Source: Beijerinckiaceae bacterium (lineage in GTDB: Bacteria; Pseudomonadota; Alphaproteobacteria; Rhizobiales; Beijerinckiaceae). From it: a DNA stretch of 8,147 bases. This document shows positions 1-6,907 of the stretch, in pieces. The translations under genes were made by a program, and so were the position numbers. The stretch lies in assembly GCA_027346205.1 (NCBI GenBank), contig DAIESR010000262.1, forward strand, positions 1-8,147, given 5' to 3'. The notes beneath the pieces are model-generated. The model made no database searches and was not told the DNA's origin. It worked only from the letters and a program-made list of their open reading frames with translations. Position 1 is the first letter of the stretch, and each line of letters starts with the position of its first letter.

Positions 1-3000
1 CAAGCCGTGGAACCATGGCCGCGCCGGCTCCGGCAGGCGCGCCAGGCTGACATGCATCCCGGCCTTGTTCTCGCTCCGCGCCGCAAGACGGCGCGCAGCA
101 TCCAGCGCAACCGAGGTCGCCCAGCCTTCAAGCAGCAGGAAATCCGGACGGAACGTCCCTTCCGTGGGCAGATGGCCGATCGACTGCGCCGCATCACGGA
201 TCGCCGGCGCAAGCAGCTGCGCTTCCATGAGCGATGCCGTTGGCAGACAGGCGAGCCGCGCCGCTTGATACAGGGGTTCCGCAATGGCTTTCGCGTCACG
301 CGCCATACGCATGACATGGTAGCGGGCGTCGCGCAGCGACGCGATAATCTTACCGCTCCCATCGAGGAGCTGGAAATTGGCGAGTATGCCGTGCTCGTCG
401 AGACGCAAGATGTCGATGCGCGCCCGCGCGATCGCCGCCCCTGGCCGGTGGAGCCGCACTTCCCCGAAACGGACCGGCACATAGGCGGCCCGGGACATTT
501 TGCGCGCCAGCTCGGAGAAGAGCAGGACAAGGCCGTGGAAGCAGGAGTCGAGACGCGCCGGATCTAGACCATAGACCGGATCTGGATCGGCGCCGACAAG
601 ATCGACCACGATCGTCTGCTGGCCACTGCGCCAAGCTCGATCGAGCTGCCGGTAAGTCGGACCGAAACCAAGGCCCACACTCGCAGCTGTGGCGTAGATG
701 TCTTTGGCGCTGCTCGCCGTTGCGGGCGCGACATCGATCGCCGGGTCGATCGCCACTGCCGCATGGGGCGCGGCAGGCTGCTTGATGATCTTGGCCTTCG
801 CATGCGTCTGCCAACCCGTCGAGGATAGACGTGGCCGGCTGAGAATTTCCAAGAGATCGATAGCAGGGGTGACGCGACAAAGCACCTCGCGCGCAGCATC
901 CATGGCGAGTGGCATCGGCTGTAAGATCTCGAGATCGACGATGGTCACCTGTTCGCTGCCGAGCCAGTCGCGCGCGACAGCCAGCGCCATTTCGACAAAG
1001 GCCGCGCCCGGCAGCAGTATCGTGCCGTCGATGCAATGGTCCGCAAGCGATGGAACCAGCACCGGATCCAGGATCGAATGCCATTCCAAGGCGTCCGATG
1101 CATTACGCGCACCGATCAAGGGATGCCACGGCAGCGGACGAATCAATCCAGGCGATTCAAGCGAATCGGGAATCCGGTACGGCTTGCGCTGCCATGGATA
1201 GAGCGGCAAAGCGACCGAGGCACCGGGATCGTCGCCGAACACCTTGCCCGGATGAATTTTCGCGCCGCGCGCGAGCGCTGTCGCAACGGCGATACGGAAC
1301 GGATCCTCATTCGTCTCTTTGCGATCGAGAACGCAGAAGCTCGCCGTCTCGCAGCCGCTCGCATCGAGGCTGTCGTTGATGTGAGACAGGAGCACAGAAC
1401 TCGGCCCGATTTCGACGAAAATTCGCGCTCCACGTCGCACCGCTTCGCGCACGCCGTCCATGAAGCGCACCGGCTGGCGCACATTGTCCCACCAATAGCT
1501 GCTCTTGAGCTCACGTCCGGGCATCAGCCGCCCAGAAACGGTGGAAATGAAATCGACATGCCCGTCCACGGGATCGAGCGTGGCCAGATCCCGGAGCAAT
1601 GGCGCCTCGACCCCGGCCATCCCACGGCTATGGAAAGGATAGGCGAGATCGAGTTTCCGGATCCGCACCTGATGCGCCCTGGCCAGTTTGCTCAGGCGTT
1701 CCAGATCGGCGACACTTCCCGACAGGGTAAAGGCACGCGGACTGTTGGTGGCGGCTACTTCGAGTTCGGGCAGCCCTTCGAGCATCGCGTGGACAGAGTC
1801 ATGCGAACCAATGGCGACAGCCATGCTGCCGCGGCCATAGGCGATCTCCTGATGCAGGCTGCGGTAATGAATAAGCCGCACAGTATTTTCGAGATCGAGA
1901 ATACCAGCCGCTTCCGCCGCCGCAACTTCACCGACGCTATGGCCGAGCACGAAAGACGGCGTGAAGCCATAGGCCCGCAAAGCCTGCGTCGCGGCAGATT
2001 GCACCGCGAAAAGAAGCGGCTGCGCGAACTGCGTCGATTTCAAGGTCTTGTCGAGATCAGCCGCATGCAGCGCCGAGATCAACGACCAGCCGGACAATTT
2101 TTCGAAACGCCGGGACACCGCATCGAAATGCGTCTTGAAAATGTAATTCTGGGCATAGGCGCTACGACCCATGCCGACGAATTGGCTGCCATTGCCGGAA
2201 TAGACAAAGGCGACCAGGGCATCGCGGCCGACCGCCTCACCGCTGACAAACCCCGACGCGCCGGACGTCTCGTCGCGCCAAGCTCCGAGAGCGGCGACGA
2301 GCTGCGTCTGGTTCTCAAAGGACACCACGAGTCTGCGGCTCAAAGCGTCACGATGGTGTCCTACGGCCGCGACAATCCCCGCGGCCTCTTGCACGTCGCA
2401 TTGCGCGATACGGCTCTGGTAATGATCGACGAGTTCCGCCAATGCCGCGCGGCTCTGCGCTGAAAGCAAGAGATAGTTCGGCGGACGTCGGGTTTCGCGC
2501 GGCGGCTGCGGCGGCGCGTCGGCCAGCACGACATGGGCATTGGTACCGCCGAAGCCGAAAGAGCTGATGCCGGCAAGGCGCGGCGCGGCCTGTCGCGCCA
2601 GCGGCAAAGCGGCTGTGCAGACCTCGAGATTGAGACCGGCAAAATCGATGTCCGGATTGGGTTCGTCGAAATGCAACGAAGCCGGCAGAAGATCATATTC
2701 CAGGGCCAAAGACGCCTTGAGCACGCCTGCAAGACCGGAAGCCGCTTCCACATGCCCAATATTCGTCTTGATCGACCCGATCGGAAGCGGATGGACGCGA
2801 TGCCGCCCAAGCACGTCGCCCAGCGCCGCCGCCTCGACTGGATCGCCGACCCGCGTGCCGGTCCCATGCGCTTCGACAAAAGCGAGCCGATCAGGATCAA
2901 AACGGCCATTGCCATACACGGATTTCAGCAGCGTGGCTTGATAATGGCTCGACGGCAAAGAAATGCCGGTGGTACGCCCGTCCGAATTGATCTCGGAGCC

Positions 3001-3789
3001 GACGACCAAACTATGGATCACATTGTCCGCCGCGGCCCGCCGGTTCCGCAGCACGAGAACGACCCCGCCTTCCGAGCGAACGAAGCCATCCGCATTCGCA
3101 GAAAATGCCTGACAAAGCCCGCGCCGCGACAGCATGGTTGCTTGCGAAAAGCCGATGAAGCCAAACGGACTCGAGAGGATATTGACGCCGGCAACGATGG
3201 CAGTGTCGATCCGGCCATTGCGCAAGGCGATCACCGCCTCATTCAGCGCGACGAGGGCTGATGAACAGGCGGTGTCCACCGTGAAGCTCGGGCCATGCAG
3301 ATCAAAGACATAGGAAATGCGGTTGGCAATGATCGACAATGCATTGCCGGTTGCGAAATAGGCATCGCCAGCGGCACAGTCCAAAATACGCAAATTGCCA
3401 TAATCGAGCGCAGATGCGCCGACATAGACGCCCGTTTGCGAGCCGGCCAGCTCCGACGGCCTGATGCCCGAATCCTCAAGCGCTTCCCAGGTCAGTTCGA
3501 GCAGCAGGCGCTGCTGCGGGTCCATCTGCTCCGCCTCTCGCGGCGACAGGCCCAGCGCGCCAGGGTCGAACCCCCAAATGTCATCCAATACGCCCGCGGC
3601 CCAAGTATAGGTGCGCCCGCGCTCATTGGTGCGAGGATGGTGAAGCCGCTCGAGCGACCAGCGACCCGCGGGAATCTGCGACACGGAGCAGGTTCCCGAC
3701 GCCAACAGCCGCCACAGCTCTGTTACGGAGGGTGCGCCCGGCAACCTGCAGGCGCGGCCGACCAAGGCGATATCATCTAACTCGTTCAA
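1..3789 (-). CDS. Type I polyketide synthase, N-terminal part (KS-AT-DH), cut by the left edge
   Basis: This is the N-terminal 1263 residues of a multidomain polyketide synthase, which elongates an acyl chain by decarboxylative condensation in the cytoplasm. The frame is open from a TAA at 3823-3825 to base 1. KS covers about residues 5-425, with Cys175 in DTACSS, His308 in HGTGT and His346 in NIGH, so the catalytic triad is intact. AT covers about 525-830, with Ser618 in GHSVG and His720 in YPFH. The conserved YPWQRKPY post-AT linker is at about 864. DH covers about 889-1160, with His918 in an HxxxGxxxxP motif and Asp1081 in DSCFH, so it looks active. Residues 1160-1263 are linker or the start of the next region. 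KR, ER and ACP domains, if present, lie beyond the edge. The start is a TTG at 3787-3789, the first usable start codon after the stop; it puts DIALVG at residues 6-11, as usual for KS domains, but has no clear Shine-Dalgarno. YPFH is nearer to the malonyl-type HAFH than to the methylmalonyl-type YASH. Confidence 0.95.
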   Translation of the reverse strand, partial: MNELDDIALVGRACRLPGAPSVTELWRLLASGTCSVSQIPAGRWSLERLHHPRTNERGRTYTWAAGVLDDIWGFDPGALGLSPREAEQMDPQQRLLLELTWEALEDSGIRPSELAGSQTGVYVGASALDYGNLRILDCAAGDAYFATGNALSIIANRISYVFDLHGPSFTVDTACSSALVALNEAVIALRNGRIDTAIVAGVNILSSPFGFIGFSQATMLSRRGLCQAFSANADGFVRSEGGVVLVLRNRRAAADNVIHSLVVGSEINSDGRTTGISLPSSHYQATLLKSVYGNGRFDPDRLAFVEAHGTGTRVGDPVEAAALGDVLGRHRVHPLPIGSIKTNIGHVEAASGLAGVLKASLALEYDLLPASLHFDEPNPDIDFAGLNLEVCTAALPLARQAAPRLAGISSFGFGGTNAHVVLADAPPQPPRETRRPPNYLLLSAQSRAALAELVDHYQSRIAQCDVQEAAGIVAAVGHHRDALSRRLVVSFENQTQLVAALGAWRDETSGASGFVSGEAVGRDALVAFVYSGNGSQFVGMGRSAYAQNYIFKTHFDAVSRRFEKLSGWSLISALHAADLDKTLKSTQFAQPLLFAVQSAATQALRAYGFTPSFVLGHSVGEVAAAEAAGILDLENTVRLIHYRSLHQEIAYGRGSMAVAIGSHDSVHAMLEGLPELEVAATNSPRAFTLSGSVADLERLSKLARAHQVRIRKLDLAYPFHSRGMAGVEAPLLRDLATLDPVDGHVDFISTVSGRLMPGRELKSSYWWDNVRQPVRFMDGVREAVRRGARIFVEIGPSSVLLSHINDSLDASGCETASFCVLDRKETNEDPFRIAVATALARGAKIHPGKVFGDDPGASVALPLYPWQRKPYRIPDSLESPGLIRPLPWHPLIGARNASDALEWHSILDPVLVPSLADHCIDGTILLPGAAFVEMALAVARDWLGSEQVTIVDLEILQPMPLAMDAAREVLCRVTPAIDLLEILSRPRLSSTGWQTHAKAKIIKQPAAPHAAVAIDPAIDVAPATASSAKDIYATAASVGLGFGPTYRQLDRAWRSGQQTIVVDLVGADPDPVYGLDPARLDSCFHGLVLLFSELARKMSRAAYVPVRFGEVRLHRPGAAIARARIDILRLDEHGILANFQLLDGSGKIIASLRDARYHVMRMARDAKAIAEPLYQAARLACLPTASLMEAQLLAPAIRDAAQSIGHLPTEGTFRPDFLLLEGWATSVALDAARRLAARSENKAGMHVSLARLPEPARPWFHGL

Positions 3790-3885
3790 GGCGCGTTGCT
3801 GCCCAAAATAGCGGAGAAGGAATTAAGACTACGAAACGTGTTGCGCTGCAATGAAGCGACGGGAAGCCATTTCCATACTGCGGAA

Positions 3886-3914
3886 CTTACCGCTGAGGTA
3901 GCCGCGCTTGTCAA
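3886..3914 (-). promoter_or_regulatory. Possible leftward promoter for the PKS gene
   Basis: On the minus strand a perfect -35 hexamer TTGACA (3914-3909) is followed, after 17 bp, by GGTAAG (3891-3886), which matches only three of six -10 positions. Transcription would begin near 3879 and leave a leader of roughly 90 nt before the TTG start of the PKS. The strong -35 and exact spacing favour it; the weak -10 suggests a weak or activator-dependent promoter, or chance. Confidence 0.35.
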
Positions 3915-3995
3915 GTTGCAACCCAGCGACACCGGTAAAATACAAGCCGCAGTGGCCAAAAGGTCTCTTGATTCCAATTGTGTTCCCCCATCGTT

Positions 3996-4025
3996 CGCGG
4001 ACGATCCGCGCCTTGGAAACAAGGC
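3996..4025 (-). other. Two back-to-back perfect hairpins after the acyltransferase stop
   Basis: Read on the minus strand, 15 nt after the TGA come GCCTTG-tttc-CAAGGC (4025-4010) and then CGCGGA-tcg-TCCGCG (4010-3996). Each has a perfect 6-bp stem, with loops of 4 and 3 nt, and they share one base. No T-run follows, so this is not a classical intrinsic terminator. It could stabilise the 3' end of the upstream message, attenuate read-through into the PKS, or assist a Rho-dependent end. Confidence 0.5.
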
Positions 4026-4040
4026 CGAGTCAGCGCTCGC

Positions 4041-5180
4041 TCAAAATTCCCGTTCGTAGATGCGAAAGGTGCGGGTGTGATATGCTGGCAGGCTTGCGAC
4101 GAGATTAAGAACGGCGCGATTGTGTTCGAGCATCCAGCTGATTTCGGTCTCTTCGACACCCGCCTTCTGTGCCTGGGTGATCACCTCGGCAAGCAACATG
4201 CTGATGGCGAGCGATCCGACACGAGTTCCCCGCCAACGCTTCGTGACACCGATCATCGGAATTCGTGCGCGTTTTGTCCCTTGCAGGTGAATTCGCGCCA
4301 ATAATTTGGCCCAGCCAAATGGCAGCAGACGCCCGTCCAGCCCCGCTAGAGCCTCGTTGACATCGGGGATCTGAGCAACAATCGCAATCGGCTCACCGCC
4401 CCTGCGCGCCACTCTGATCCAAGCAGGTTTCGAAACTGGAAGCATCAGATGCGCTATCATCGCGGCCTCGTCGCGGCCCACCGGGACAGCGCCCCAATTG
4501 TCACTCCAGGCATCGTTGTAGAGATCGAGAATCAGTGGAAATTCCCGTGTCCAACGAAGGAAACTGAGGCCGCGCGTCTCGATCTCGGCCGCGGCCTTCG
4601 AAGCCGCCACCAGTTTGGCAACGCGCTGGGGAAAATCCGATTCGGCAACGCGGCAGGAGGCCGCCATGAGATCCATCACCTTGCGGCATCCGGCCGCCTG
4701 CAAATGCGCCGAATAGAAGGGTGGCGAATGGTTTGTGCGCACGACATGGGGATGTTCGAAGCCGTCCACCAACACGCCGCTCTCGTGATTGATCGAAAGG
4801 CTGAAGGGGCCCTGCATCCGGGCAAGACCATGCGCACGCAGGCTCGCCGCCGCCGCGTCGAGAAGAGCGGCGAAGACGCTCGCATCGTCGATCGCGTCAA
4901 CAAGGCCGAAATGACCGACGCTATTGTCATGCTTCTTAAGATAGGCAGGATTGACCACAGTCGCGATGCGGCCAATGGGGCGCGCTCCATCAAAGGCGAC
5001 GAAAGCGCGAACCGTATTTTCCCGCATCAGCGGAGATCGTTTCGGATCGAAAGCCTGATAGACCTCCATGCGCGCCGGCGCGACCCAATGCGGATTGGTC
5101 GCCTGCGCGACATAGGCTGCATCATTGAAGGCGGTAAGGCCGGCGCGATCGCGGACTTCCCGAATTTCGATCGTGGCCAA
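4041..5180 (-). CDS. GNAT-fold N-acyltransferase, bacterial ceramide synthase-like
   Basis: A 379-residue cytoplasmic protein without signal peptide or membrane segments. It matches, from memory, a family of double-GNAT-like proteins. Recognisable blocks are GPFSLSINHESGVLVDGF at about 124-141, YNDAWSDNWG at 221-230, the LLPFGWAKLL block at 285-294, the CoA-loop region at 314-323, EISWMLEHNRA at 346-356 and the C-terminal FRIYEREF at 372-379. I associate this family with the bacterial ceramide synthase of Caulobacter, which N-acylates the long-chain base; that link is from memory and was not searched. The CoA pyrophosphate loop is degenerate, reading RGTRVGS where RGxGxGS is usual (Arg320 in a Gly position). 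The start is a TTG at 5178-5180. The upstream synthase's TGA is in the same frame 9 bp before it and the next in-frame ATG is codon 38, inside conserved sequence, so TTG is the best start. The short gap implies co-transcription and probably translational coupling with the synthase. The acyl donor and acceptor are inferred only. Confidence 0.85.
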   Translation of the reverse strand: MATIEIREVRDRAGLTAFNDAAYVAQATNPHWVAPARMEVYQAFDPKRSPLMRENTVRAFVAFDGARPIGRIATVVNPAYLKKHDNSVGHFGLVDAIDDASVFAALLDAAAASLRAHGLARMQGPFSLSINHESGVLVDGFEHPHVVRTNHSPPFYSAHLQAAGCRKVMDLMAASCRVAESDFPQRVAKLVAASKAAAEIETRGLSFLRWTREFPLILDLYNDAWSDNWGAVPVGRDEAAMIAHLMLPVSKPAWIRVARRGGEPIAIVAQIPDVNEALAGLDGRLLPFGWAKLLARIHLQGTKRARIPMIGVTKRWRGTRVGSLAISMLLAEVITQAQKAGVEETEISWMLEHNRAVLNLVASLPAYHTRTFRIYEREF

Positions 5181-5189
5181 AGCTATGTC

Positions 5190-6551
5190 TCAGCTGGTAG
5201 CTGCAAGCAAAAAACTGCCATCGCCGATCGCCGCCTGAGCCGCGCAGATCGCATCAATGGTCATCTCGATCTGCGCATCCGTGTGTTCAGCCGTCAGAAA
5301 GAAACGCAGCCTCGCACATTGCTCAGGCACAGCCGGGTGGATGATCGGCTGCACATTGATCCCGTTTTCGAACAGCTTTTGGCTGAGGGCGACGGCGACG
5401 AGCGAATTCTTGGTGATGATCGGCACGATCGCATAACCCTCACTTGTACCAACATCGAGACCGCGCGCCTTTGCCCGCTCCCAGAAGAACCGGCTCACGC
5501 GATGTAAGAGCGCGACCCGCGCCGGCTCGCGATGCAGAATCTCAAGTGCCTTGAGCGAGGCAGCGGCGATCGGAGGCGAGAGACCGACGCTGTAAATGAA
5601 GGCGCCCGCCATGCATTTGAGATAATCGACCAGCATGGCAGAACCGGCGATATAGCCGCCGCACCCTGCCAATGTTTTAGACAGAGTGCCCATCCAAATA
5701 TCAACATCACACGGGTCGACGTCAAAATGTTCGAAAATACCCGCCCCTTTGTCACCGAGAACGCCGAGCCCGTGCGCCTCATCAACCATGAGCCAGGCGC
5801 CATGGCGCTTCTTCAACGCGACGAGCGCCGGGAGATCCGGATAATCGCCGTCCATGCTGTAGAGGCCTTCGACGACGATGAGAACACGCGCATATTGCGC
5901 GCGGCTCGCCGCGAGAAGCTCATCCAGAGCTGCGAGATCATTGTGCGGAAAGCTTCGACGTTCGGCACCGGACAAAGCTGCGCCGACGACAATGCTATTA
6001 TGGGCAAGGCTATCGTGAACGATAAGGTCCTTAGGGCCGAGCAGCGTGCCTATCGTGGCAAGGTTCGTCGCATAGCCGCTGACGAAGACAATCGCCGCAT
6101 CCTGACGATAATGCGCAGCCAAAGCGGCTTCGAGCTTGAGATGCAGCGGCCGCTCGCCGGCGACCACCCGGCTCGCCGAACAGGAGGTCCCATAATATTC
6201 GATGGCCTGCTGGGCCGCCTGCTGCACCTCTGGATGGCCATTCAATCCAAGATAGTCGTAGGACGAAAAATTGGCATAGCGGCGGCCCTCGATCATGGAT
6301 GTCGCGCCGGCGCGGCTCTCATGCACCCGGAAGAATGGATTGGCGAGACCGACGACCGCGGCCATGGACCGCTGCAACATGAGTTCCTGCTGCCCAGGCA
6401 GGGTCGAGAAATCCGTCATCCCCTCATAATAATTCGGCGATGCCGTAACGGCCCCATAGTCGCTTTCGCGCTCAGCCACGAGACGACGGGCAACGATGCT
6501 TTCCAAATCCTTGAGCGCCGCATCCTGGAGTTCCGCATCCCTACGCGTCAT
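5190..6551 (-). CDS. PLP-dependent alpha-oxoamine synthase, PKS-associated, serine palmitoyltransferase-like
   Basis: A 453-residue fold-type I PLP enzyme of the BioF/KBL/SPT/HemA family, which condenses an acyl thioester with an amino acid and loses CO2 to give a 2-amino-ketone. The PLP lysine is Lys292 in GTLSKT, Asp257 and His260 lie in VDEAHG, His184 in SLAHNS is at the ring-stacking position, and EGLYSMDGD (228-236) and the C-terminal RLRFFLTAEHT (414-424) are conserved. It is about 60 residues longer than typical BioF because of an N-terminal extension (about 1-70) that I know from alpha-oxoamine synthases linked to polyketide synthases. The segment VQPIIHPAVP (400-409) also resembles that group more than the usual SPT or BioF sequence. 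ATG at 6549-6551 has AGAGAGGG 11 nt upstream. It is the first gene of the leftward group and has a promoter of its own. The likely role is off-loading the PKS product; whether the amino acid is serine, alanine or glycine cannot be read here. Confidence 0.93.
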   Translation of the reverse strand: MTRRDAELQDAALKDLESIVARRLVAERESDYGAVTASPNYYEGMTDFSTLPGQQELMLQRSMAAVVGLANPFFRVHESRAGATSMIEGRRYANFSSYDYLGLNGHPEVQQAAQQAIEYYGTSCSASRVVAGERPLHLKLEAALAAHYRQDAAIVFVSGYATNLATIGTLLGPKDLIVHDSLAHNSIVVGAALSGAERRSFPHNDLAALDELLAASRAQYARVLIVVEGLYSMDGDYPDLPALVALKKRHGAWLMVDEAHGLGVLGDKGAGIFEHFDVDPCDVDIWMGTLSKTLAGCGGYIAGSAMLVDYLKCMAGAFIYSVGLSPPIAAASLKALEILHREPARVALLHRVSRFFWERAKARGLDVGTSEGYAIVPIITKNSLVAVALSQKLFENGINVQPIIHPAVPEQCARLRFFLTAEHTDAQIEMTIDAICAAQAAIGDGSFLLAATS

Positions 6552-6562
6552 GAAAAAACGGA

Positions 6563-6570
6563 CCCTCTCT
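6563..6570 (-). promoter_or_regulatory. Ribosome binding site of the oxoamine synthase
   Basis: The minus strand reads AGAGAGGG from 6570 to 6563, ending 11 nt before the ATG at 6551. The purine run supports this ATG; the spacing is slightly long. An upstream ATG near 6596 is out of frame and so cannot extend the protein. Confidence 0.55.
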
Positions 6571-6589
6571 GCGGTTATCGGGAAACCGC
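6571..6589 (-). promoter_or_regulatory. Leader hairpin abutting the synthase ribosome binding site
   Basis: GCGGTT and AACCGC form a perfect 6-bp stem around a 7-nt loop. In the synthase leader the 3' arm ends directly against the first base of the Shine-Dalgarno run. A TTTTTT stretch lies about 12 nt past the stem, too far for a classical terminator. It could tune ribosome access or be a protein-binding dyad. Confidence 0.4.
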
Positions 6590-6642
6590 GACATGAAGTT
6601 CGGATCGAAATGGCCGGGGCACCGTGTCAGCGACCGTGGGGC

Positions 6643-6671
6643 CTTATATCCGCGAACAGACACGACTTCAA
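6643..6671 (-). promoter_or_regulatory. Sigma70-type promoter driving the oxoamine synthase
   Basis: On the minus strand TTGAAG (6671-6666) and TATAAG (6648-6643) are separated by exactly 17 bp, matching four and five of six consensus positions. The start of transcription would be near 6636, giving a leader of about 85 nt that carries the hairpin and ribosome binding site. This is the best promoter in the window and probably serves the synthase and acyltransferase genes, and perhaps the PKS by read-through. Confidence 0.55.
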
Positions 6672-6740
6672 TCGACCTACTCAACGCGCGCTGAACGCTG
6701 ATGATACGGCGAGCGCTTGTGGCATGACTACAACAATCAC

Positions 6741-6771
6741 AAAGAAAATGTGCGGCGCCGACATTCTCTTC
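6741..6771. promoter_or_regulatory. Near-palindromic element, possible operator
   Basis: AAAGAAAATGT (6741-6751) and ACATTCTCTTC (6761-6771) are inverted copies matching at 9 of 11 positions. They flank a GC core that includes the perfect palindrome CGGCGCCG (6753-6760). Its place between the divergent genes suits a dimeric regulator site. The RNA could also fold, but no T-run follows. Confidence 0.35.
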
Positions 6772-6808
6772 TAGCCCATGGCCTCAATATCGCTCTAGGA
6801 GTCTCGTT

Positions 6809-6832
6809 ATGGCTCTGCGGCCAGATCGTTAG
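6809..6832 (+). CDS. Possible seven-codon leader peptide (MALRPDR)
   Basis: An AGGAG at 6797-6801 sits 7 nt before an ATG that encodes MALRPDR and then TAG (6830-6832). Three bases after that stop comes the ATG at 6836, which is in frame with the phosphatidyltransferase. The arrangement would suit a translated leader or reinitiation, but so short a frame can arise by chance and nothing else supports it. Confidence 0.25.
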   Translation: MALRPDR

Positions 6833-6896
6833 GCCATGCGATATGGCTGGCGTGTCTTAACCGTGATGACGCCGGTATCGCGTTGGTCAATTGTTC

Positions 6897-6900
6897 AGGA
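6897..6900 (+). promoter_or_regulatory. Ribosome binding site favouring the 6908 start
   Basis: AGGA ends 7 nt before the ATG at 6908, an ideal spacing. The alternative ATG at 6836 has an AGG only 2 nt upstream, too close to act on its own, so the AGGA decides for the later start unless translation is coupled to the leader frame ending at 6832. Confidence 0.5.
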
Positions 6901-6907
6901 TCCGTAT

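Larger units (their letters stand above)
3790..4040. other. Intergenic region between the acyltransferase and PKS genes
   Basis: This 251-bp gap lies inside an otherwise co-directional minus-strand group. It contains tandem hairpins just after the acyltransferase stop and a possible leftward promoter. The small open frames on either strand here (for example plus 3796-4059 from a TTG, minus 3786-4022) show no domain I recognise, and no acyl carrier protein with a DSL-type phosphopantetheine site is visible. It reads as control sequence rather than a missed gene. Confidence 0.6.
6552..6907. other. Divergent control region between the synthase and phosphatidyltransferase genes
   Basis: This 356-bp stretch separates two divergently transcribed genes. 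In order it holds the synthase ribosome binding site and an adjacent hairpin, a leftward sigma70-type promoter, a near-palindrome, a seven-codon reading frame, and the upstream part of the phosphatidyltransferase frame, open from 6836. I found no convincing rightward promoter. A plus-strand frame at 6496-6774 that crosses into the synthase gene has no recognisable domain. Confidence 0.65.

Noticed and set aside
1036..2463. 475-codon plus-strand open frame, with others at 7-567, 2533-3261 and 3295-3780
   Set aside because: They are antisense in codon phase to the PKS, are Arg/His-rich and have no recognisable domain; they are shadows of the real gene.
3786..4022. 78-codon minus-strand frame, considered as a missed acyl carrier protein
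   Set aside because: It has no DSL phosphopantetheine motif or helical ACP pattern and looks like translated non-coding sequence.
3796..4059. 87-codon plus-strand frame in the gap before the PKS
   Set aside because: It begins at TTG without a ribosome binding site and no domain is recognised; the frame overlaps the tandem hairpins and the acyltransferase end.
5190..6551. Calling the synthase BioF (biotin synthesis)
   Set aside because: The longer N-terminus, the PKS-type sequence and the absence of any biotin gene nearby argue against it.
5532..6596. 354-codon plus-strand frame, and 4449-5507 (352 codons)
   Set aside because: They lie in phase opposite the oxoamine synthase and the acyltransferase, whose family motifs are clear; no independent support.
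6717..6745. TTGTGG as the -35 of a rightward promoter
   Set aside because: No acceptable -10 element follows at 16-18 bp.
6836..6907. Upstream ATG of the phosphatidyltransferase at 6836
   Set aside because: Its 24 extra residues lack family resemblance and the ribosome binding site is too close; 6908 is preferred, though reinitiation remains possible.
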